Shown here: piece by piece, positions 37,612-46,520 of the stretch
Position numbering within the stretch: position 1 is the first letter of the stretch
Layout of the letters: each line of letters opens with the position of its first letter
Assembly: GCF_030846195.1 (NCBI RefSeq)
Contig: NZ_JAVCWH010000002.1
Span: 124,001-188,000 of the forward strand
Length of the DNA: 64,000 nt
DNA from: Paracoccus yibinensis
GTDB taxonomy: Bacteria; Pseudomonadota; Alphaproteobacteria; Rhodobacterales; Rhodobacteraceae
Direction: 5' to 3'
Made by a program: the position numbers and the translations under genes
The notes under the pieces: generated by a model
The model's input: the letters and a program-made list of their open reading frames with translations, nothing else
Databases searched by the model: none
What the model was told of the DNA's origin: nothing

Positions 37612-38901
37612 ATGTCGTCCTCCCTCCGCCTGGGCATCGCCGGGCTTGGCACCGTCGGGATCGGTGTCGTCAAGATCGTCCAGAAACACGCCGATCTTCT
37701 GGCGCGCCGCACGGGCCGACCCGTGTCGATCACCGCCATCTGCGCCCGCGACAAGATGAAGAACCGCGATGCCGACCTGTCGGCCTATCGCTGGGAAGAC
37801 AATGCCATGGCGGTGGCCACCGCCGATGATGTCGATGTGTTCGTCGAACTGGTGGGCGGCGACAGCGGCATCGCCAAGGACAGCATCGAGGCGGCGCTGC
37901 GTTCGGGCAAGGATGTCGTGACGGCCAACAAGGCGCTGCTGGCCGTCCACGGTCAGGCGCTTGCCGAACTGGCCGAGGGGCTGGGCCGCACCCTGCGCTT
38001 CGAGGCGGCGGTGGCAGGCGGCATCCCGGTCATCAAGGCGATGACGGAATCGCTGGCCGGGAACGAGATCCGCCGCGTCATGGGCGTGATGAACGGCACC
38101 TGCAATTACATCCTGACGCGGATGGAAAGCGCGGGCCTGCCTTATGAGTCGGTGTTCGAGGAAGCGCGCCAATTGGGATACCTGGAAGCCGACCCGACGC
38201 TGGATGTGGGCGGCATCGACGCGGGGCACAAGCTGTCGATCCTGTCCGCGATCGCCTTCGGGACGCAGGTCAACTTCGATGCGGTCGAGATCGAGGGGAT
38301 CGAGCGCGTCAGCATCGACGACATCCGCCGCGCCGCCGACATGGGCTACAAGATCAAGTTGCTGGGCGTGGCGCAGATGACCCCGCGCGGGCTGGAACAG
38401 CGCATGTCGCCCTGTCTGGTTCCGGCGGACAGCCCGCTGGGGCAGTTGATGGGCGGCACGAACATGGTCGTGGTCGAGGGCGACAGCGTGGGCCAGATCG
38501 TGCTGCGCGGCGCGGGCGCGGGCGAAGGCCCGACCGCAAGCGCCGTGTTGTCCGACATCGTGGAGATCGCGCGCGGCGTGCGCCTGCCGGTCTTCGGCCA
38601 GCCAGCGGCCAGCCTGAAGGCCGCGCAACCCGCGCGGACGGCGGTTCCGGCAGCCTATTACATGCGTCTGGAATTGCAGGACAAGCCGGGGGCGCTTGCC
38701 AAAGTCGCAACCGTTCTGGGCGATGCCGGGATTTCCATCGACCGGATGCGGCAATACGGCCAGCACAGCCCGGAAAGCGTCCCGGTTCTGGTCGTGACCC
38801 ACAAGACCACGCCCGAGGCCATCGACTATGCCATCGAGGCCCTGCCCCGAACCGGCGTTCTGGCCAGCGATCCGGTGGAATTGCGGATCGAGGAAGTCTA
38901 A
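37612..38901 (+). CDS. hom: Homoserine dehydrogenase
   Basis: 429 residues. Reduces aspartate semialdehyde to homoserine on the way to threonine and methionine. NAD(P) fold at the start: LRLGIAGLGTVGIGVVKIV. Substrate-binding/catalytic domain with AAVAGGIPVIKAM, MNGTCNYILTRM and the conserved YLEADPTLDVGGIDAGHKL. The C-terminal ACT domain (about 345-425, MRLELQDKPGALAKVATVLG) gives allosteric control. The ATG at 37612 begins the conserved sequence. A stem-loop follows the stop. Confidence 0.97.
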   Translation: MSSSLRLGIAGLGTVGIGVVKIVQKHADLLARRTGRPVSITAICARDKMKNRDADLSAYRWEDNAMAVATADDVDVFVELVGGDSGIAKDSIEAALRSGKDVVTANKALLAVHGQALAELAEGLGRTLRFEAAVAGGIPVIKAMTESLAGNEIRRVMGVMNGTCNYILTRMESAGLPYESVFEEARQLGYLEADPTLDVGGIDAGHKLSILSAIAFGTQVNFDAVEIEGIERVSIDDIRRAADMGYKIKLLGVAQMTPRGLEQRMSPCLVPADSPLGQLMGGTNMVVVEGDSVGQIVLRGAGAGEGPTASAVLSDIVEIARGVRLPVFGQPAASLKAAQPARTAVPAAYYMRLELQDKPGALAKVATVLGDAGISIDRMRQYGQHSPESVPVLVVTHKTTPEAIDYAIEALPRTGVLASDPVELRIEEV

Positions 38902-38908
38902 CGAAGAA

Positions 38909-38935
38909 AGGGGGCGCTCGCGCCCCCTCTTGCCT
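38909..38935 (+). terminator. Terminator-like stem-loop after hom
   Basis: AGGGGGCG pairs with CGCCCCCT around a 4-nt loop (38909-38928), followed by CTTG rather than a long T run. It is symmetrical enough to act for hom and, weakly, for the convergent transglycosylase gene. Confidence 0.6.
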
Positions 38936-38966
38936 CATGGAGGCAATTCACCCCCAGAGGATATTT
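38930..38966 (+). repeat. Intergenic hairpin-tail element, copy 2
   Basis: TTGCCTC ATG GAGGCAA (7-bp stem, 38930-38946) followed directly by TTCACCCCCAGAGGATATTT. It has the same layout as the elements at 35649 and 50141, with an unrelated stem sequence but a conserved tail. Confidence 0.6.
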
Positions 38967-38985
38967 GCGCACAGAAGATGGGCCG

Positions 38986-39615
38986 TCAGCTTCCCGCGAT
39001 GATCCGAACGTAATTGCGGGTTTCGCGGTAAGGAGGGATTCCGTTGTATTTCTGCACCGCGCCCGGCCCGGCGTTATAGGCGGCAAGCGCCAGGCGCCAG
39101 TTGCCGAACTGGTTGTACATCATCCGCAGATAACGCGCACCGCCGTGCAGGTTCTGCACCGGATCATGCGGGTTGACGCCCAGCTTGGCTGCCGTTCCGG
39201 GCATAAGCTGCGCCAGGCCCGTCGCGCCCTTGTGCGACCGCGCCCGGGGATTCCAGCCGGATTCCTGCTGCACGAGGCGAAGGAACAGGTCCTCGGGGAT
39301 GCCATAGCGGCGCGCGGCCTCTCGCGCGTGGGGGATGAAGTCGCTGCGCTTGCCGCGATATGCGGGGATGTTGGCGGAAAGCTGGATATCGACCGAGTTG
39401 TCGCCGCCGCCGCGCGCGTTGGGCCGCAGACGGGCCGATTGCTGGTATTGCCCGGCAAGGCGGGAATCCATCAGCCGCGTCTGGCGGGCGAATTGTTCGG
39501 CACGGGATTTCGATGAACTGCCCGACAGGCGAAGCCCCTCGGCCGAGGCAGGCACGGCGATTCCAGCGATCAGCAACGCACACAGACCCGCCTTGATGGT
39601 AGGGATGATTGTCAT
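38986..39615 (-). CDS. Lytic transglycosylase, SLT family
   Basis: 209 residues. A cleavable signal peptide [20 protein letters not shown] ends at PASA. The C-terminal SLT domain (about 100-209) carries the catalytic Glu in [12 protein letters not shown], then [14 protein letters not shown] and [18 protein letters not shown], all hallmarks of family 1 lytic transglycosylases that cleave peptidoglycan in the periplasm. The ATG at 39615 is chosen for the signal peptide; an upstream in-frame extension would add 50 unconserved residues. Convergent with hom, divergent from ssb. Confidence 0.93.
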   Translation of the reverse strand: MTIIPTIKAGLCALLIAGIAVPASAEGLRLSGSSSKSRAEQFARQTRLMDSRLAGQYQQSARLRPNARGGGDNSVDIQLSANIPAYRGKRSDFIPHAREAARRYGIPEDLFLRLVQQESGWNPRARSHKGATGLAQLMPGTAAKLGVNPHDPVQNLHGGARYLRMMYNQFGNWRLALAAYNAGPGAVQKYNGIPPYRETRNYVRIIAGS

Positions 39616-39782
39616 GTCCCTGTCCCTCGTTGTTGTGGGTTTTGACGGGACTATACAGAAATCGGACCGCATCGCCAGCACCGCTTTTCGGGCAGGTCCG
39701 CTGCGGCGGCAAAGCGCCCATTTGCATCGCGACGGGGGCTGCGCTAGACCGTTTCCAAAGGACACATTTGCAGGAAAACGTC

Positions 39783-40283
39783 ATGGCAGGCAGCGTCAAC
39801 AAGGTCATCCTGATCGGCAATCTGGGCCGCGACCCCGAAATCCGCACCTTCCAGAACGGCGGCAAGGTCGCCAACCTGCGGATCGCCACATCGGAACAGT
39901 GGAAGGACCGCAACACGGGCGAACGCAAGGAGCGGACCGAATGGCACAGCGTCGCCATCATGTCCGAGGGCCTGGTGAACGTGGTCGAGCGATTCCTGAA
40001 AAAGGGCAGCAAGGTCTATGTCGAGGGCCAGCTGGAAACCCGCAAATGGCAGGACCAGTCCGGCCAGGAACGCTATACCACCGAGGTAGTCCTGCGCGGC
40101 TTCAACGGCACGTTGCAGATGCTGGACGGGCGTGATGGCGGCGGTTCGGGCGGTGGCGGCCAAGGCAGCGGCGGTTTCGGCGGCGGCGGTTATGACGAAT
40201 ACGACCGCGGCGGTCCCTCGTCGGGTGGCGGCAGCCAAGGCGGCGGCAGCCGCAGCGACTACGACGACGAAATCCCGTTCTGA
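39783..40283 (+). CDS. ssb: Single-stranded DNA-binding protein
   Basis: 166 residues. OB fold from [19 protein letters not shown] to about 110, with [22 protein letters not shown] and [21 protein letters not shown] Gly-rich disordered linker and the acidic tip YDDEIPF follow; this tip binds partner proteins in replication and repair. Binds ssDNA as a tetramer. The ATG at 39783 begins the conserved sequence. Confidence 0.97.
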   Translation: MAGSVNKVILIGNLGRDPEIRTFQNGGKVANLRIATSEQWKDRNTGERKERTEWHSVAIMSEGLVNVVERFLKKGSKVYVEGQLETRKWQDQSGQERYTTEVVLRGFNGTLQMLDGRDGGGSGGGGQGSGGFGGGGYDEYDRGGPSSGGGSQGGGSRSDYDDEIPF

Positions 40284-40302
40284 TGCCTGCCGGGGCGCGC
40301 GG

Positions 40303-41412
40303 TCAGCGCGCGTCCCGCAGCACAGCCGCCAGCGTATCGGCCTGCACGTCGTCGCTGACGAAAGCCTCGCCGATGCCACGGGCCAGGACGAAGCGCAGGC
40401 GGCCGTCCACGACCTTCTTGTCCTGTCCCATCAGCCTGATCAGCGCCGCGTCGTCAGGCAGGTCGCCCGGGATGTCGCGGATGGCGGCGGGCATTCCCAT
40501 CTGGCGCAGATGGGCCAGCACACGCGACGGCGCCTCCTGGCTGCACAATCCCATGCGGGCCGACAGATCGAAAGCCAGGGCGCAGCCGATCGCCACCCCT
40601 TCGCCATGCAGCAATCGCGTCGAATAGCCGGTGGCAGATTCGAGCGCGTGGCCGAACGTATGGCCCAGGTTCAACAGGGCGCGTTCGCCTTGTTCCGTTT
40701 CATCACGGATCACGATTCCGGCCTTCATGGCGACCGAATGGGCCACAGCGTGCTGGCGCAGGGCCATGTCGCTGCGCAGGCGGGGGGCATTCACCTCCAG
40801 CCACTCGAAGAAACCGGCATCCCCCAGCAGCCCGTATTTGGCGACTTCACCATAGCCCGCCAGGAAGTCGCGCGGCGCCAGCGTGTCCAGCACCGCGATA
40901 TCGGCCAGCACCAGCGAAGGCTGGTGGAAAGCGCCGATCAGGTTCTTGCCATGGGGGCTGTTGATCCCGGTCTTGCCGCCGACACTGCTGTCCACCTGCG
41001 CCAGCAGCGTGGTGGGGATCTGCACGAAGCGGACGCCGCGCCGCAGGATGGCGGCCGCGAAGCCCACCAGGTCGCCGATCACGCCCCCCCCGAAAGCCAC
41101 CACGATGTCGCGCCGCTCGATCCGCTGTTCCAGCAGCCATTCGACGCAGGCTGTCAGATGGGGCCAGCTTTTGGTGGCCTCGCCAGGGGGCAGGACCAGG
41201 GCCTCGGACACGATTCCCTCGGCGCTCAGCGCACCCTGCAACCGCGGCAGATGCAGCGCCGCGACGGTTTCGTCGGTGACGATGGCCACGCGCGGACGGC
41301 GCAGCAGGGGTGCGATTTCGGCCCCCGCGCGGTCGATCAGACCGGCGCCGATGCGGACATCATAGGCGCGGTCGCCCAGGGGCACGTGGACGGTGACGGG
41401 TTCAGGGGTCAT
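40303..41412 (-). CDS. aroB: 3-dehydroquinate synthase
   Basis: 369 residues. Second enzyme of the shikimate pathway, NAD- and zinc-dependent. Motifs: ALVLPPGEATKSW, VVAFGGGVIGDLVGFAAAIL, TTLLAQVDSSVGGKTGIN and YGEVAKYGLLGD. The zinc-ligand region includes LNLGHTFGHALES and LLHGEGVAIG. Its ATG at 41412 overlaps the aroK stop as ATGA. Convergent with ssb across a short GCGCGC hairpin. Confidence 0.97.
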   Translation of the reverse strand: MTPEPVTVHVPLGDRAYDVRIGAGLIDRAGAEIAPLLRRPRVAIVTDETVAALHLPRLQGALSAEGIVSEALVLPPGEATKSWPHLTACVEWLLEQRIERRDIVVAFGGGVIGDLVGFAAAILRRGVRFVQIPTTLLAQVDSSVGGKTGINSPHGKNLIGAFHQPSLVLADIAVLDTLAPRDFLAGYGEVAKYGLLGDAGFFEWLEVNAPRLRSDMALRQHAVAHSVAMKAGIVIRDETEQGERALLNLGHTFGHALESATGYSTRLLHGEGVAIGCALAFDLSARMGLCSQEAPSRVLAHLRQMGMPAAIRDIPGDLPDDAALIRLMGQDKKVVDGRLRFVLARGIGEAFVSDDVQADTLAAVLRDAR

Positions 41413-41960
41413 GGTGTCTCGATCAGCAGGTTTGCATCGGCGGTGCGGATTGCGTCCAGCAGCCGCGTGGTGGCGGCATCGACGCTGTCCGCAGGGCGGG
41501 CGGGAAAGGTCAGTTCCGCCAGGGCATAGATCGGATTGCGTTCTTCCAGCAGGCGGGCCAGCGTGCCCTTGGGATCGGCGGTTTGCAGCAGGGGCCGCGT
41601 GCTGCGCTGGCGCACCCGGTGCCACAGCGTCTCCAGGTCGCAATCCAGCCAGACTGACAGGCCCGCCGCCTTGATGGCCGCGCGGTTGCGTTCCTGCATC
41701 CAGGCCCCCCCGCCGGTCGAGATGACGCGCGGCGACTGGCGCAGGATGCGGGCGATCACCTGTGCCTCGCGGTCGCGGAAGAACGCCTCGCCGTCGCGGG
41801 CGAAGATCTCGGATATGGACATGGCGGCCGCTGTCTCGATCTCGACATCCGAATCGGTGAAGGGGACGTGAAGCCGCCGGGCCAGTTCCGTCCCCAGCGC
41901 GGTCTTGCCCGCCCCCATCATCCCGATCAGCACGATATGGCGCCTCAGGCGCTGGCGCAT
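41409..41960 (-). CDS. aroK: Shikimate kinase
   Basis: 183 residues. Phosphorylates shikimate in aromatic amino-acid synthesis. Walker A is GMMGAGKTALG near residue 14-22, the shikimate-binding Asp is in FTDSDVEIE, and GGGAWM and the lid RSTRPLL are present. The ATG at 41960 begins MRQRLRRHIVLIGMMG; an upstream in-frame extension of 33 residues is not conserved-looking. The operon aroK-aroB is typical of alphaproteobacteria. Confidence 0.96.
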   Translation of the reverse strand: MRQRLRRHIVLIGMMGAGKTALGTELARRLHVPFTDSDVEIETAAAMSISEIFARDGEAFFRDREAQVIARILRQSPRVISTGGGAWMQERNRAAIKAAGLSVWLDCDLETLWHRVRQRSTRPLLQTADPKGTLARLLEERNPIYALAELTFPARPADSVDAATTRLLDAIRTADANLLIETP

Positions 41961-42085
41961 GTCCGTCCCCCGTCCATTGGCCGACTGAATGGCGTGATCT
42001 TTCGGAAAATGCCATATATATTCCGGCCAGACCGGCGAAAGACCGGCCGAAAGACACAAACAACAATGAAACGAGGCGAAATTCG

Positions 42086-42259
42086 ATGCGGCTGCTCAAG
42101 GTTCTGGTGGTGCTGATTCTGGCCGCGGTGATCGGCCTGGCCGGTTACGCCTATTTCGGCGACATGCAGCCGGTCCGGTCCGAGGTCCGCAGCCCGATCG
42201 GTGCCGCCCCCACTGCCCAGGCCCCCGCCGCCCCTGCAACCGAGGCTGAACCCGAGTGA
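42086..42259 (+). CDS. 57-residue single-pass membrane microprotein
   Basis: One hydrophobic segment (LLKVLVVLILAAVIGLAGYA) followed by a short hydrophilic part, DMQPVRSEVRSPIG, and a disordered Ala/Pro-rich tail ending EAEPE. It lies divergent from aroK, and its stop overlaps the GTG of the next gene (GTGA), so translation is coupled. Codon use and coupling support it as real. Function unknown. Confidence 0.72.
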   Translation: MRLLKVLVVLILAAVIGLAGYAYFGDMQPVRSEVRSPIGAAPTAQAPAAPATEAEPE

Positions 42260-43713
42260 GCAGCCGCCTGCTGCCCTTGGCCATGATGCTTGGCCTTGCC
42301 TGGTCCGCCCAGGCCCAAACGCCGCTTTCGGCAAGCGACTGGCTGTCGGGCAGCGTGCGCGGGCCTGACCGCGAAAGCTCGGCTTGGCGTCCGGGCGACG
42401 CGCCGCCTCCTGGCGTTCCCGGCGCGCCCGGACCCAAGCCAGTCGCCACGACCGGCGAGGTCGGGTCGGTTCAGGTCACGCGCCTGGGGATCGGAAATCC
42501 CGACAGCGTGGGCCTTCGGACGCCGCGCAAGGCGGGGCTTCCGGCCGATCTGTGGCAGGGCAGCGATGCCGCCACGCTGGCCGGCCTTATCCTGCGCACG
42601 CCCGCCCGCCTGCCGGCGATGAACGCGCTTCTGGATCGGGTGCTGACCACGCAACTCGCCCCGCCCGCGCAGTCGGCTGCGCCGCAGGGGACGCTGTTTC
42701 TGGCCCGCGCCGATCGGTTGCTGGATGGGGGCGCGGTGGACCGGGCGCAGGCGCTTCTGATCGCAGCCGGTCCCAGCAACCCGGAAATCTTTCGCCGCCT
42801 GTTCGACATCGCCCTGCTGGAAGGGGACGAGGCGCGGGCTTGCGAGATCATGAACACCACACCCGGCATCGCGCCAAGCTTTGCCGCCCGGATCTTCTGC
42901 CTGGCCCAGACCGGCGACTGGGCGGCTGCCGCGATCAGCCTGCACGGTGCGGAAACGCTGGGCCTTCTGGACCAGCATCAGGCGGTGCTGCTGACGCATT
43001 TTCTGGACGACGCCTATGTGGACAGCGGCGAGACGCTTGCCACGCCGGATCGCATGACTCCGCTGGATTTCCGCATCCACGAGGCGATCGGCCAGCCGCT
43101 TCCCACATCGTCGCTGCCCATCGCCTTCGCCCATTCCGACCTGCGCCCCAACAACGGCTGGAAGGCCCGGCTGGAAGCGGCCGAGCGTCTGGCCCGCGCC
43201 GGCGCCATCGCCCCCGCCACCCTGCGCGCGCTTTATACCGAACAAAGTCCCGCCGCGTCGGGCGGCGTCTGGGAACGCGCGGGCGCGATGCGCACGCTGG
43301 AGGCCGCCCTGGCCAGCGGCGATCTTTCGTCTGCGCTGCCTTCGGCATTCGACCAGTTCCACCAGGCGGGCATGGCCGATGTTCTGGCCGCGATGATCGC
43401 CGCCGACCTTCCCCAGGACGGCGAAGGCCGGGCCGCGCAGATCGCCACCTGGTTGCGCCAATGGCAGGGGCTGCCGGCGCCGGTGCCGCTGGTCCTGGAC
43501 CCCGCGCTGAAGGCCGACCCGGTCCAGCCGCCCGCCACGCAGAAGGGAGAGGCGCTGCTGACCGCCATGGCCGATATAGACGCGGGCCTGGACGGGGATC
43601 TGCCCCGCGCGGGCCGTGGCCTTGCCACCCTGCGCGCCCTGGGCCTGGGGGCCGAGGCCGATCTGGCAGCCGCGCAACTGTCGCTGTTGCCGGTGATGCG
43701 GCAGAATCCATGA
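42256..43713 (+). CDS. Conserved hypothetical exported protein, helical repeats
   Basis: 485 residues from a GTG start. Signal peptide MSSRLLPLAMMLGLAWSAQA, then a Pro/Ala-rich region and a long alpha-helical domain (about 95-480) made of short Ala/Leu-rich helices such as RLFDIALLEGDEARACEIMN and MAALA-like pairs, suggesting TPR-like packing. No catalytic motif. Conserved gene order between the microprotein and xerD implies an envelope role, but none can be stated. Confidence 0.7.
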   Translation: MSSRLLPLAMMLGLAWSAQAQTPLSASDWLSGSVRGPDRESSAWRPGDAPPPGVPGAPGPKPVATTGEVGSVQVTRLGIGNPDSVGLRTPRKAGLPADLWQGSDAATLAGLILRTPARLPAMNALLDRVLTTQLAPPAQSAAPQGTLFLARADRLLDGGAVDRAQALLIAAGPSNPEIFRRLFDIALLEGDEARACEIMNTTPGIAPSFAARIFCLAQTGDWAAAAISLHGAETLGLLDQHQAVLLTHFLDDAYVDSGETLATPDRMTPLDFRIHEAIGQPLPTSSLPIAFAHSDLRPNNGWKARLEAAERLARAGAIAPATLRALYTEQSPAASGGVWERAGAMRTLEAALASGDLSSALPSAFDQFHQAGMADVLAAMIAADLPQDGEGRAAQIATWLRQWQGLPAPVPLVLDPALKADPVQPPATQKGEALLTAMADIDAGLDGDLPRAGRGLATLRALGLGAEADLAAAQLSLLPVMRQNP

Positions 43714-44651
43714 TCGCCGATCACCGCGCCATATCCGCCTTCCTGGACGCCAAGGCCGCCGAATCGGGATCGGCGCGCAACACGGTCCTGGCCTATGGCC
43801 GCGACCTGCGCGACCTGTCCGGCTGGCTGGCCGCGCGCAGGCTGGCCCTGGCGGATCTGACCCGCGAACGGGTCGAGGATTACCTGGCCCATTGCGACGC
43901 ACAGGGTCTGTCGCGCGCCACACGGGCGCGGCGCTTGTCGTCGATCCGGCAGTTCACCCGCTTTGCGCTGGAGGAGGGCTGGCGCGACGACGACCCCGCC
44001 ATCCGCATCAGCGGACCGGGCCGGGCCAAGCGTCTGCCCAAGACCCTTGATCGGGACGAGATCGACGCCCTGCTGGCCGCGGCGCCCCTGCTTGGGCGGA
44101 CGGATGCCGAACGCGCCCGCAACCTCTGCCTCATGGAGCTTCTCTATGCCACCGGGATGCGCGTCAGCGAACTGGTGGCCCTGCCGGTGGCCGCCTGCCG
44201 GGGCGATCCGCGCGTCCTGCTGATCCGGGGCAAGGGCGACAAGGAACGCATGGTCCCGCTGACGCCCCCCGCCCGCCGGGCGCTGTCGGCCTGGCTGGCC
44301 ATCCGCGATGATGCCCCCAAGGACAGCGCCCTTGGCCGCCTTGTCGCGGGCAAGGGCGCGCGGTGGCTGTTTCCCGCCCCCGGGGCGGCTGGCCACATGC
44401 CACGCCAGACCTTCGGGCGCCTTCTGAACGACATGGCCGTGCAGGCGGGCATTTCCCCCGCCCGCGTGACCCCGCATGTGATCCGCCACGCCTTCGCCAC
44501 GCATCTGCTGCAAGGCGGCGCCGACCTGCGTTCCATCCAGACCCTTCTGGGCCATGCCGACCTGGGCACGACCGAGATCTATACGCATGTCCTTGACGAA
44601 AGGATGCGCGATCTGGTGCTGACCCATCATCCCCTGGCCCGAAAGACCTGA
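43710..44651 (+). CDS. xerD: Tyrosine recombinase XerD
   Basis: 313 residues. The N-terminal SAM-like core-binding domain starts ISAFLDAKAAESGSARNTVL. The catalytic domain has all key residues: Arg in YATGMRVSELVAL, Lys in RGKGDKERMVPL, HxxR in TPHVIRHAFATHLLQGGADL, and His and the nucleophilic Tyr in GHADLGTTEIYTHV. With XerC it resolves chromosome dimers at dif. A housekeeping location beside aroK/aroB, not an island integrase. The ATG overlaps the preceding stop. Confidence 0.94.
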   Translation: MIADHRAISAFLDAKAAESGSARNTVLAYGRDLRDLSGWLAARRLALADLTRERVEDYLAHCDAQGLSRATRARRLSSIRQFTRFALEEGWRDDDPAIRISGPGRAKRLPKTLDRDEIDALLAAAPLLGRTDAERARNLCLMELLYATGMRVSELVALPVAACRGDPRVLLIRGKGDKERMVPLTPPARRALSAWLAIRDDAPKDSALGRLVAGKGARWLFPAPGAAGHMPRQTFGRLLNDMAVQAGISPARVTPHVIRHAFATHLLQGGADLRSIQTLLGHADLGTTEIYTHVLDERMRDLVLTHHPLARKT

Positions 44652-44655
44652 ACCC

Positions 44656-45540
44656 GTGACACTTGCCCTGCGCCAGCCCGCCAATGCCCAGGCCACCGGG
44701 ATTGCCCTGATATTGGCCGCGATCCTGGGCTTTACCCTGATGGACGCGACGGCCAAGCACCTGACCCAGACCTATCACCCCGCGCAGGTCGTCTGGGCGC
44801 GCTTCATCGGCAACCTGGCGATCTTCGCCGTTCTCTTCCGCGGCGCGATGCCCATGGTGATGCGCACCCGCAGGCCCGGCCTGCAATTCGCCCGCGCGCT
44901 GATGCAACTGGGATCCGTCGCGCTGTTCTTCAGTTCGCTCCAGGTCATCGGCCTGGCCGAGGCGACGGCGATCATGGACTTGAACCCGGTCCTGATCACC
45001 CTGGGCGCGGCCCTGTTCCTGGGTGAGAAGATCGGCCCCCGCCGGCTGGCGGGCATCGCCGCCGCCCTGGTCGGCGCGCTGATCATCATCCGGCCGGGCC
45101 TGGGCGTCTTTCAGCCCGCGGCCCTTCTGCCACTGGCCGGGGCCTTCACCTATGCCACGGGCGCCTTGCTGACGCGGATGGCGCGGACGGATTCGGTCGC
45201 CACATCGGTGATGTGGTCGGCGGTCGTGGGCAGCGCCCTCACCTCGCTTGCCGTGCCCTTCGTCTGGCAGCCGATTGCACCTTCCGACCTGTGGGCCTTT
45301 GCGCTGCTAGGCGTTTTCGGCACGCTCAGCCAATACCTGCTGGTCCGCGCCTTCGCCACCGCCGAGGCCGGGGTGCTGGCCCCCTTCGGCTATACCGGGC
45401 TGGTCTGGGCGGGCTTGTGGGGCTGGCTGCTGTTCGGACAGTTGCCCGACCTCTGGACGGTGACGGGCGCCACCATCATCGTGGCGGCGGGCCTCTATGT
45501 CTGGTCCCGAGAGGCAAGCGCCGCGCGAAAGACCCCATGA
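44656..45540 (+). CDS. DMT superfamily transporter (EamA type)
   Basis: 294 residues with ten predicted membrane segments in two EamA repeats, e.g. TGIALILAAILGFTLMDATA and the repeat-2 start ALLPLAGAFTYATGALLTRM. Family glycine and proline positions (LGEKIGPRRLAGIAAALVGA) are present. Likely a metabolite exporter in the inner membrane; substrate unknown. GTG start, 4 nt after xerD; the stop overlaps the acyltransferase gene. Confidence 0.88.
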   Translation: MTLALRQPANAQATGIALILAAILGFTLMDATAKHLTQTYHPAQVVWARFIGNLAIFAVLFRGAMPMVMRTRRPGLQFARALMQLGSVALFFSSLQVIGLAEATAIMDLNPVLITLGAALFLGEKIGPRRLAGIAAALVGALIIIRPGLGVFQPAALLPLAGAFTYATGALLTRMARTDSVATSVMWSAVVGSALTSLAVPFVWQPIAPSDLWAFALLGVFGTLSQYLLVRAFATAEAGVLAPFGYTGLVWAGLWGWLLFGQLPDLWTVTGATIIVAAGLYVWSREASAARKTP

Positions 45541-46409
45541 GCCATTCCGACACCCCGCCCCTGTCCGACCGCATTGCGAATGCCGCCTTCCTGTCGGTGA
45601 TCGGCCTTGCCCGGCTGCTGCCCTATGACAAGCGCATCCCCGCCGTGGGCTGGCTGTTCGCGCATGTCCTTGGCCCGTTGGCCGGGTGGCGCCGGAGGAT
45701 CCGCCAAAACCTGTCACTGGCCCGCCCCGACCTGACGGAGGACGAGGTTAAGTCACTGGTCCGCGCCGTCCCGAACAACGCAGGCCGGTCCGTGGCCGAG
45801 ATCTATTCGGGCGAGGAATTCACCGCCCGCATTCACGCGGCCGACCCTCTGGAAGGCCCCGGCCTGCCCGCGCTCGAATCCGCTTTTGACGCGCAGCGCC
45901 CCGTCATCATCGCCTGCGCCCATTTCGGCAACTACGACGCCATGCGCGCGGCCCTTGCCGCACGCGGCTGGCCCGTCGGCGCGCTGTATCGCCCCATGAA
46001 CAACGAAGCGTTCAACCGCCACTACATCCCCGCGATCAGTGCCATCGCCGAACCGCTGTTCCCGCGCGGGCGGTCAGGCCTGACGGCGATGCTGCGCTTT
46101 CTGAAGGGCGGCGGCTGGCTGGCCCTGGGGTTCGACCAGTATGACCGCCACGCGCCGGAACTGCGCTTCTTCGACCTGCCCAGCCGCACCGTCCTGACGC
46201 CAGCCGAACTGGCGCTGCGCTATGACGCGCTGTTGATCCCGGTCCATGGTATCCGCTGCCCGGACGGACTGCGCTTCCGGGTCCATGTCGGCCTGCCGGT
46301 CGAACATGGCGAACCCGCCGCCATGATGCAGGCGCTGAACGACGACCTGGAAATGCTCGTGCGCCGCCACATGGATCAGTGGTTCTGGGTGCATCGCCGC
46401 TGGAAATAA
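45537..46409 (+). CDS. Lysophospholipid/lipid A acyltransferase (LpxL/HtrB family)
   Basis: 290 residues. The catalytic HX4D motif is HFGNYD near residue 128. Other family features are ALYRPMNNEAFNRHYI and PAELALRYDALLIPVHGIRC, and a final RRHMDQWFWVHRRWK typical of the C-terminus. Transfers acyl chains to lipid A-type or lysophospholipid acceptors at the inner membrane. The ATG at 45537 overlaps the DMT transporter stop. Exact acceptor not determinable. Confidence 0.9.
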   Translation: MSHSDTPPLSDRIANAAFLSVIGLARLLPYDKRIPAVGWLFAHVLGPLAGWRRRIRQNLSLARPDLTEDEVKSLVRAVPNNAGRSVAEIYSGEEFTARIHAADPLEGPGLPALESAFDAQRPVIIACAHFGNYDAMRAALAARGWPVGALYRPMNNEAFNRHYIPAISAIAEPLFPRGRSGLTAMLRFLKGGGWLALGFDQYDRHAPELRFFDLPSRTVLTPAELALRYDALLIPVHGIRCPDGLRFRVHVGLPVEHGEPAAMMQALNDDLEMLVRRHMDQWFWVHRRWK

Positions 46410-46520
46410 GCCCCTTGCTGTTTGTCCGCGCACATGGCCTGCGCGCGGGCGATCCTTGCCTGACCGTGCGGCAAGACCCTATGTCCCTTGCAACGCGTCT
46501 GGCGCAGCAAAGGGATAACC

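Noticed and set aside
40293..40311. GCGCGC hairpin between ssb and aroB as a terminator
   Set aside because: The stem is short and no T run follows in either direction, so termination cannot be claimed.
42384..44651. 755-residue frame that merges with xerD
   Set aside because: The first part is out of frame within the 485-residue exported protein; xerD proper starts at 43710 with a coupled ATG.
43710..44651. XerD considered as a second island integrase
   Set aside because: Sequence and neighbours (aroK, aroB) match the housekeeping recombinase; no attachment repeats found around it.
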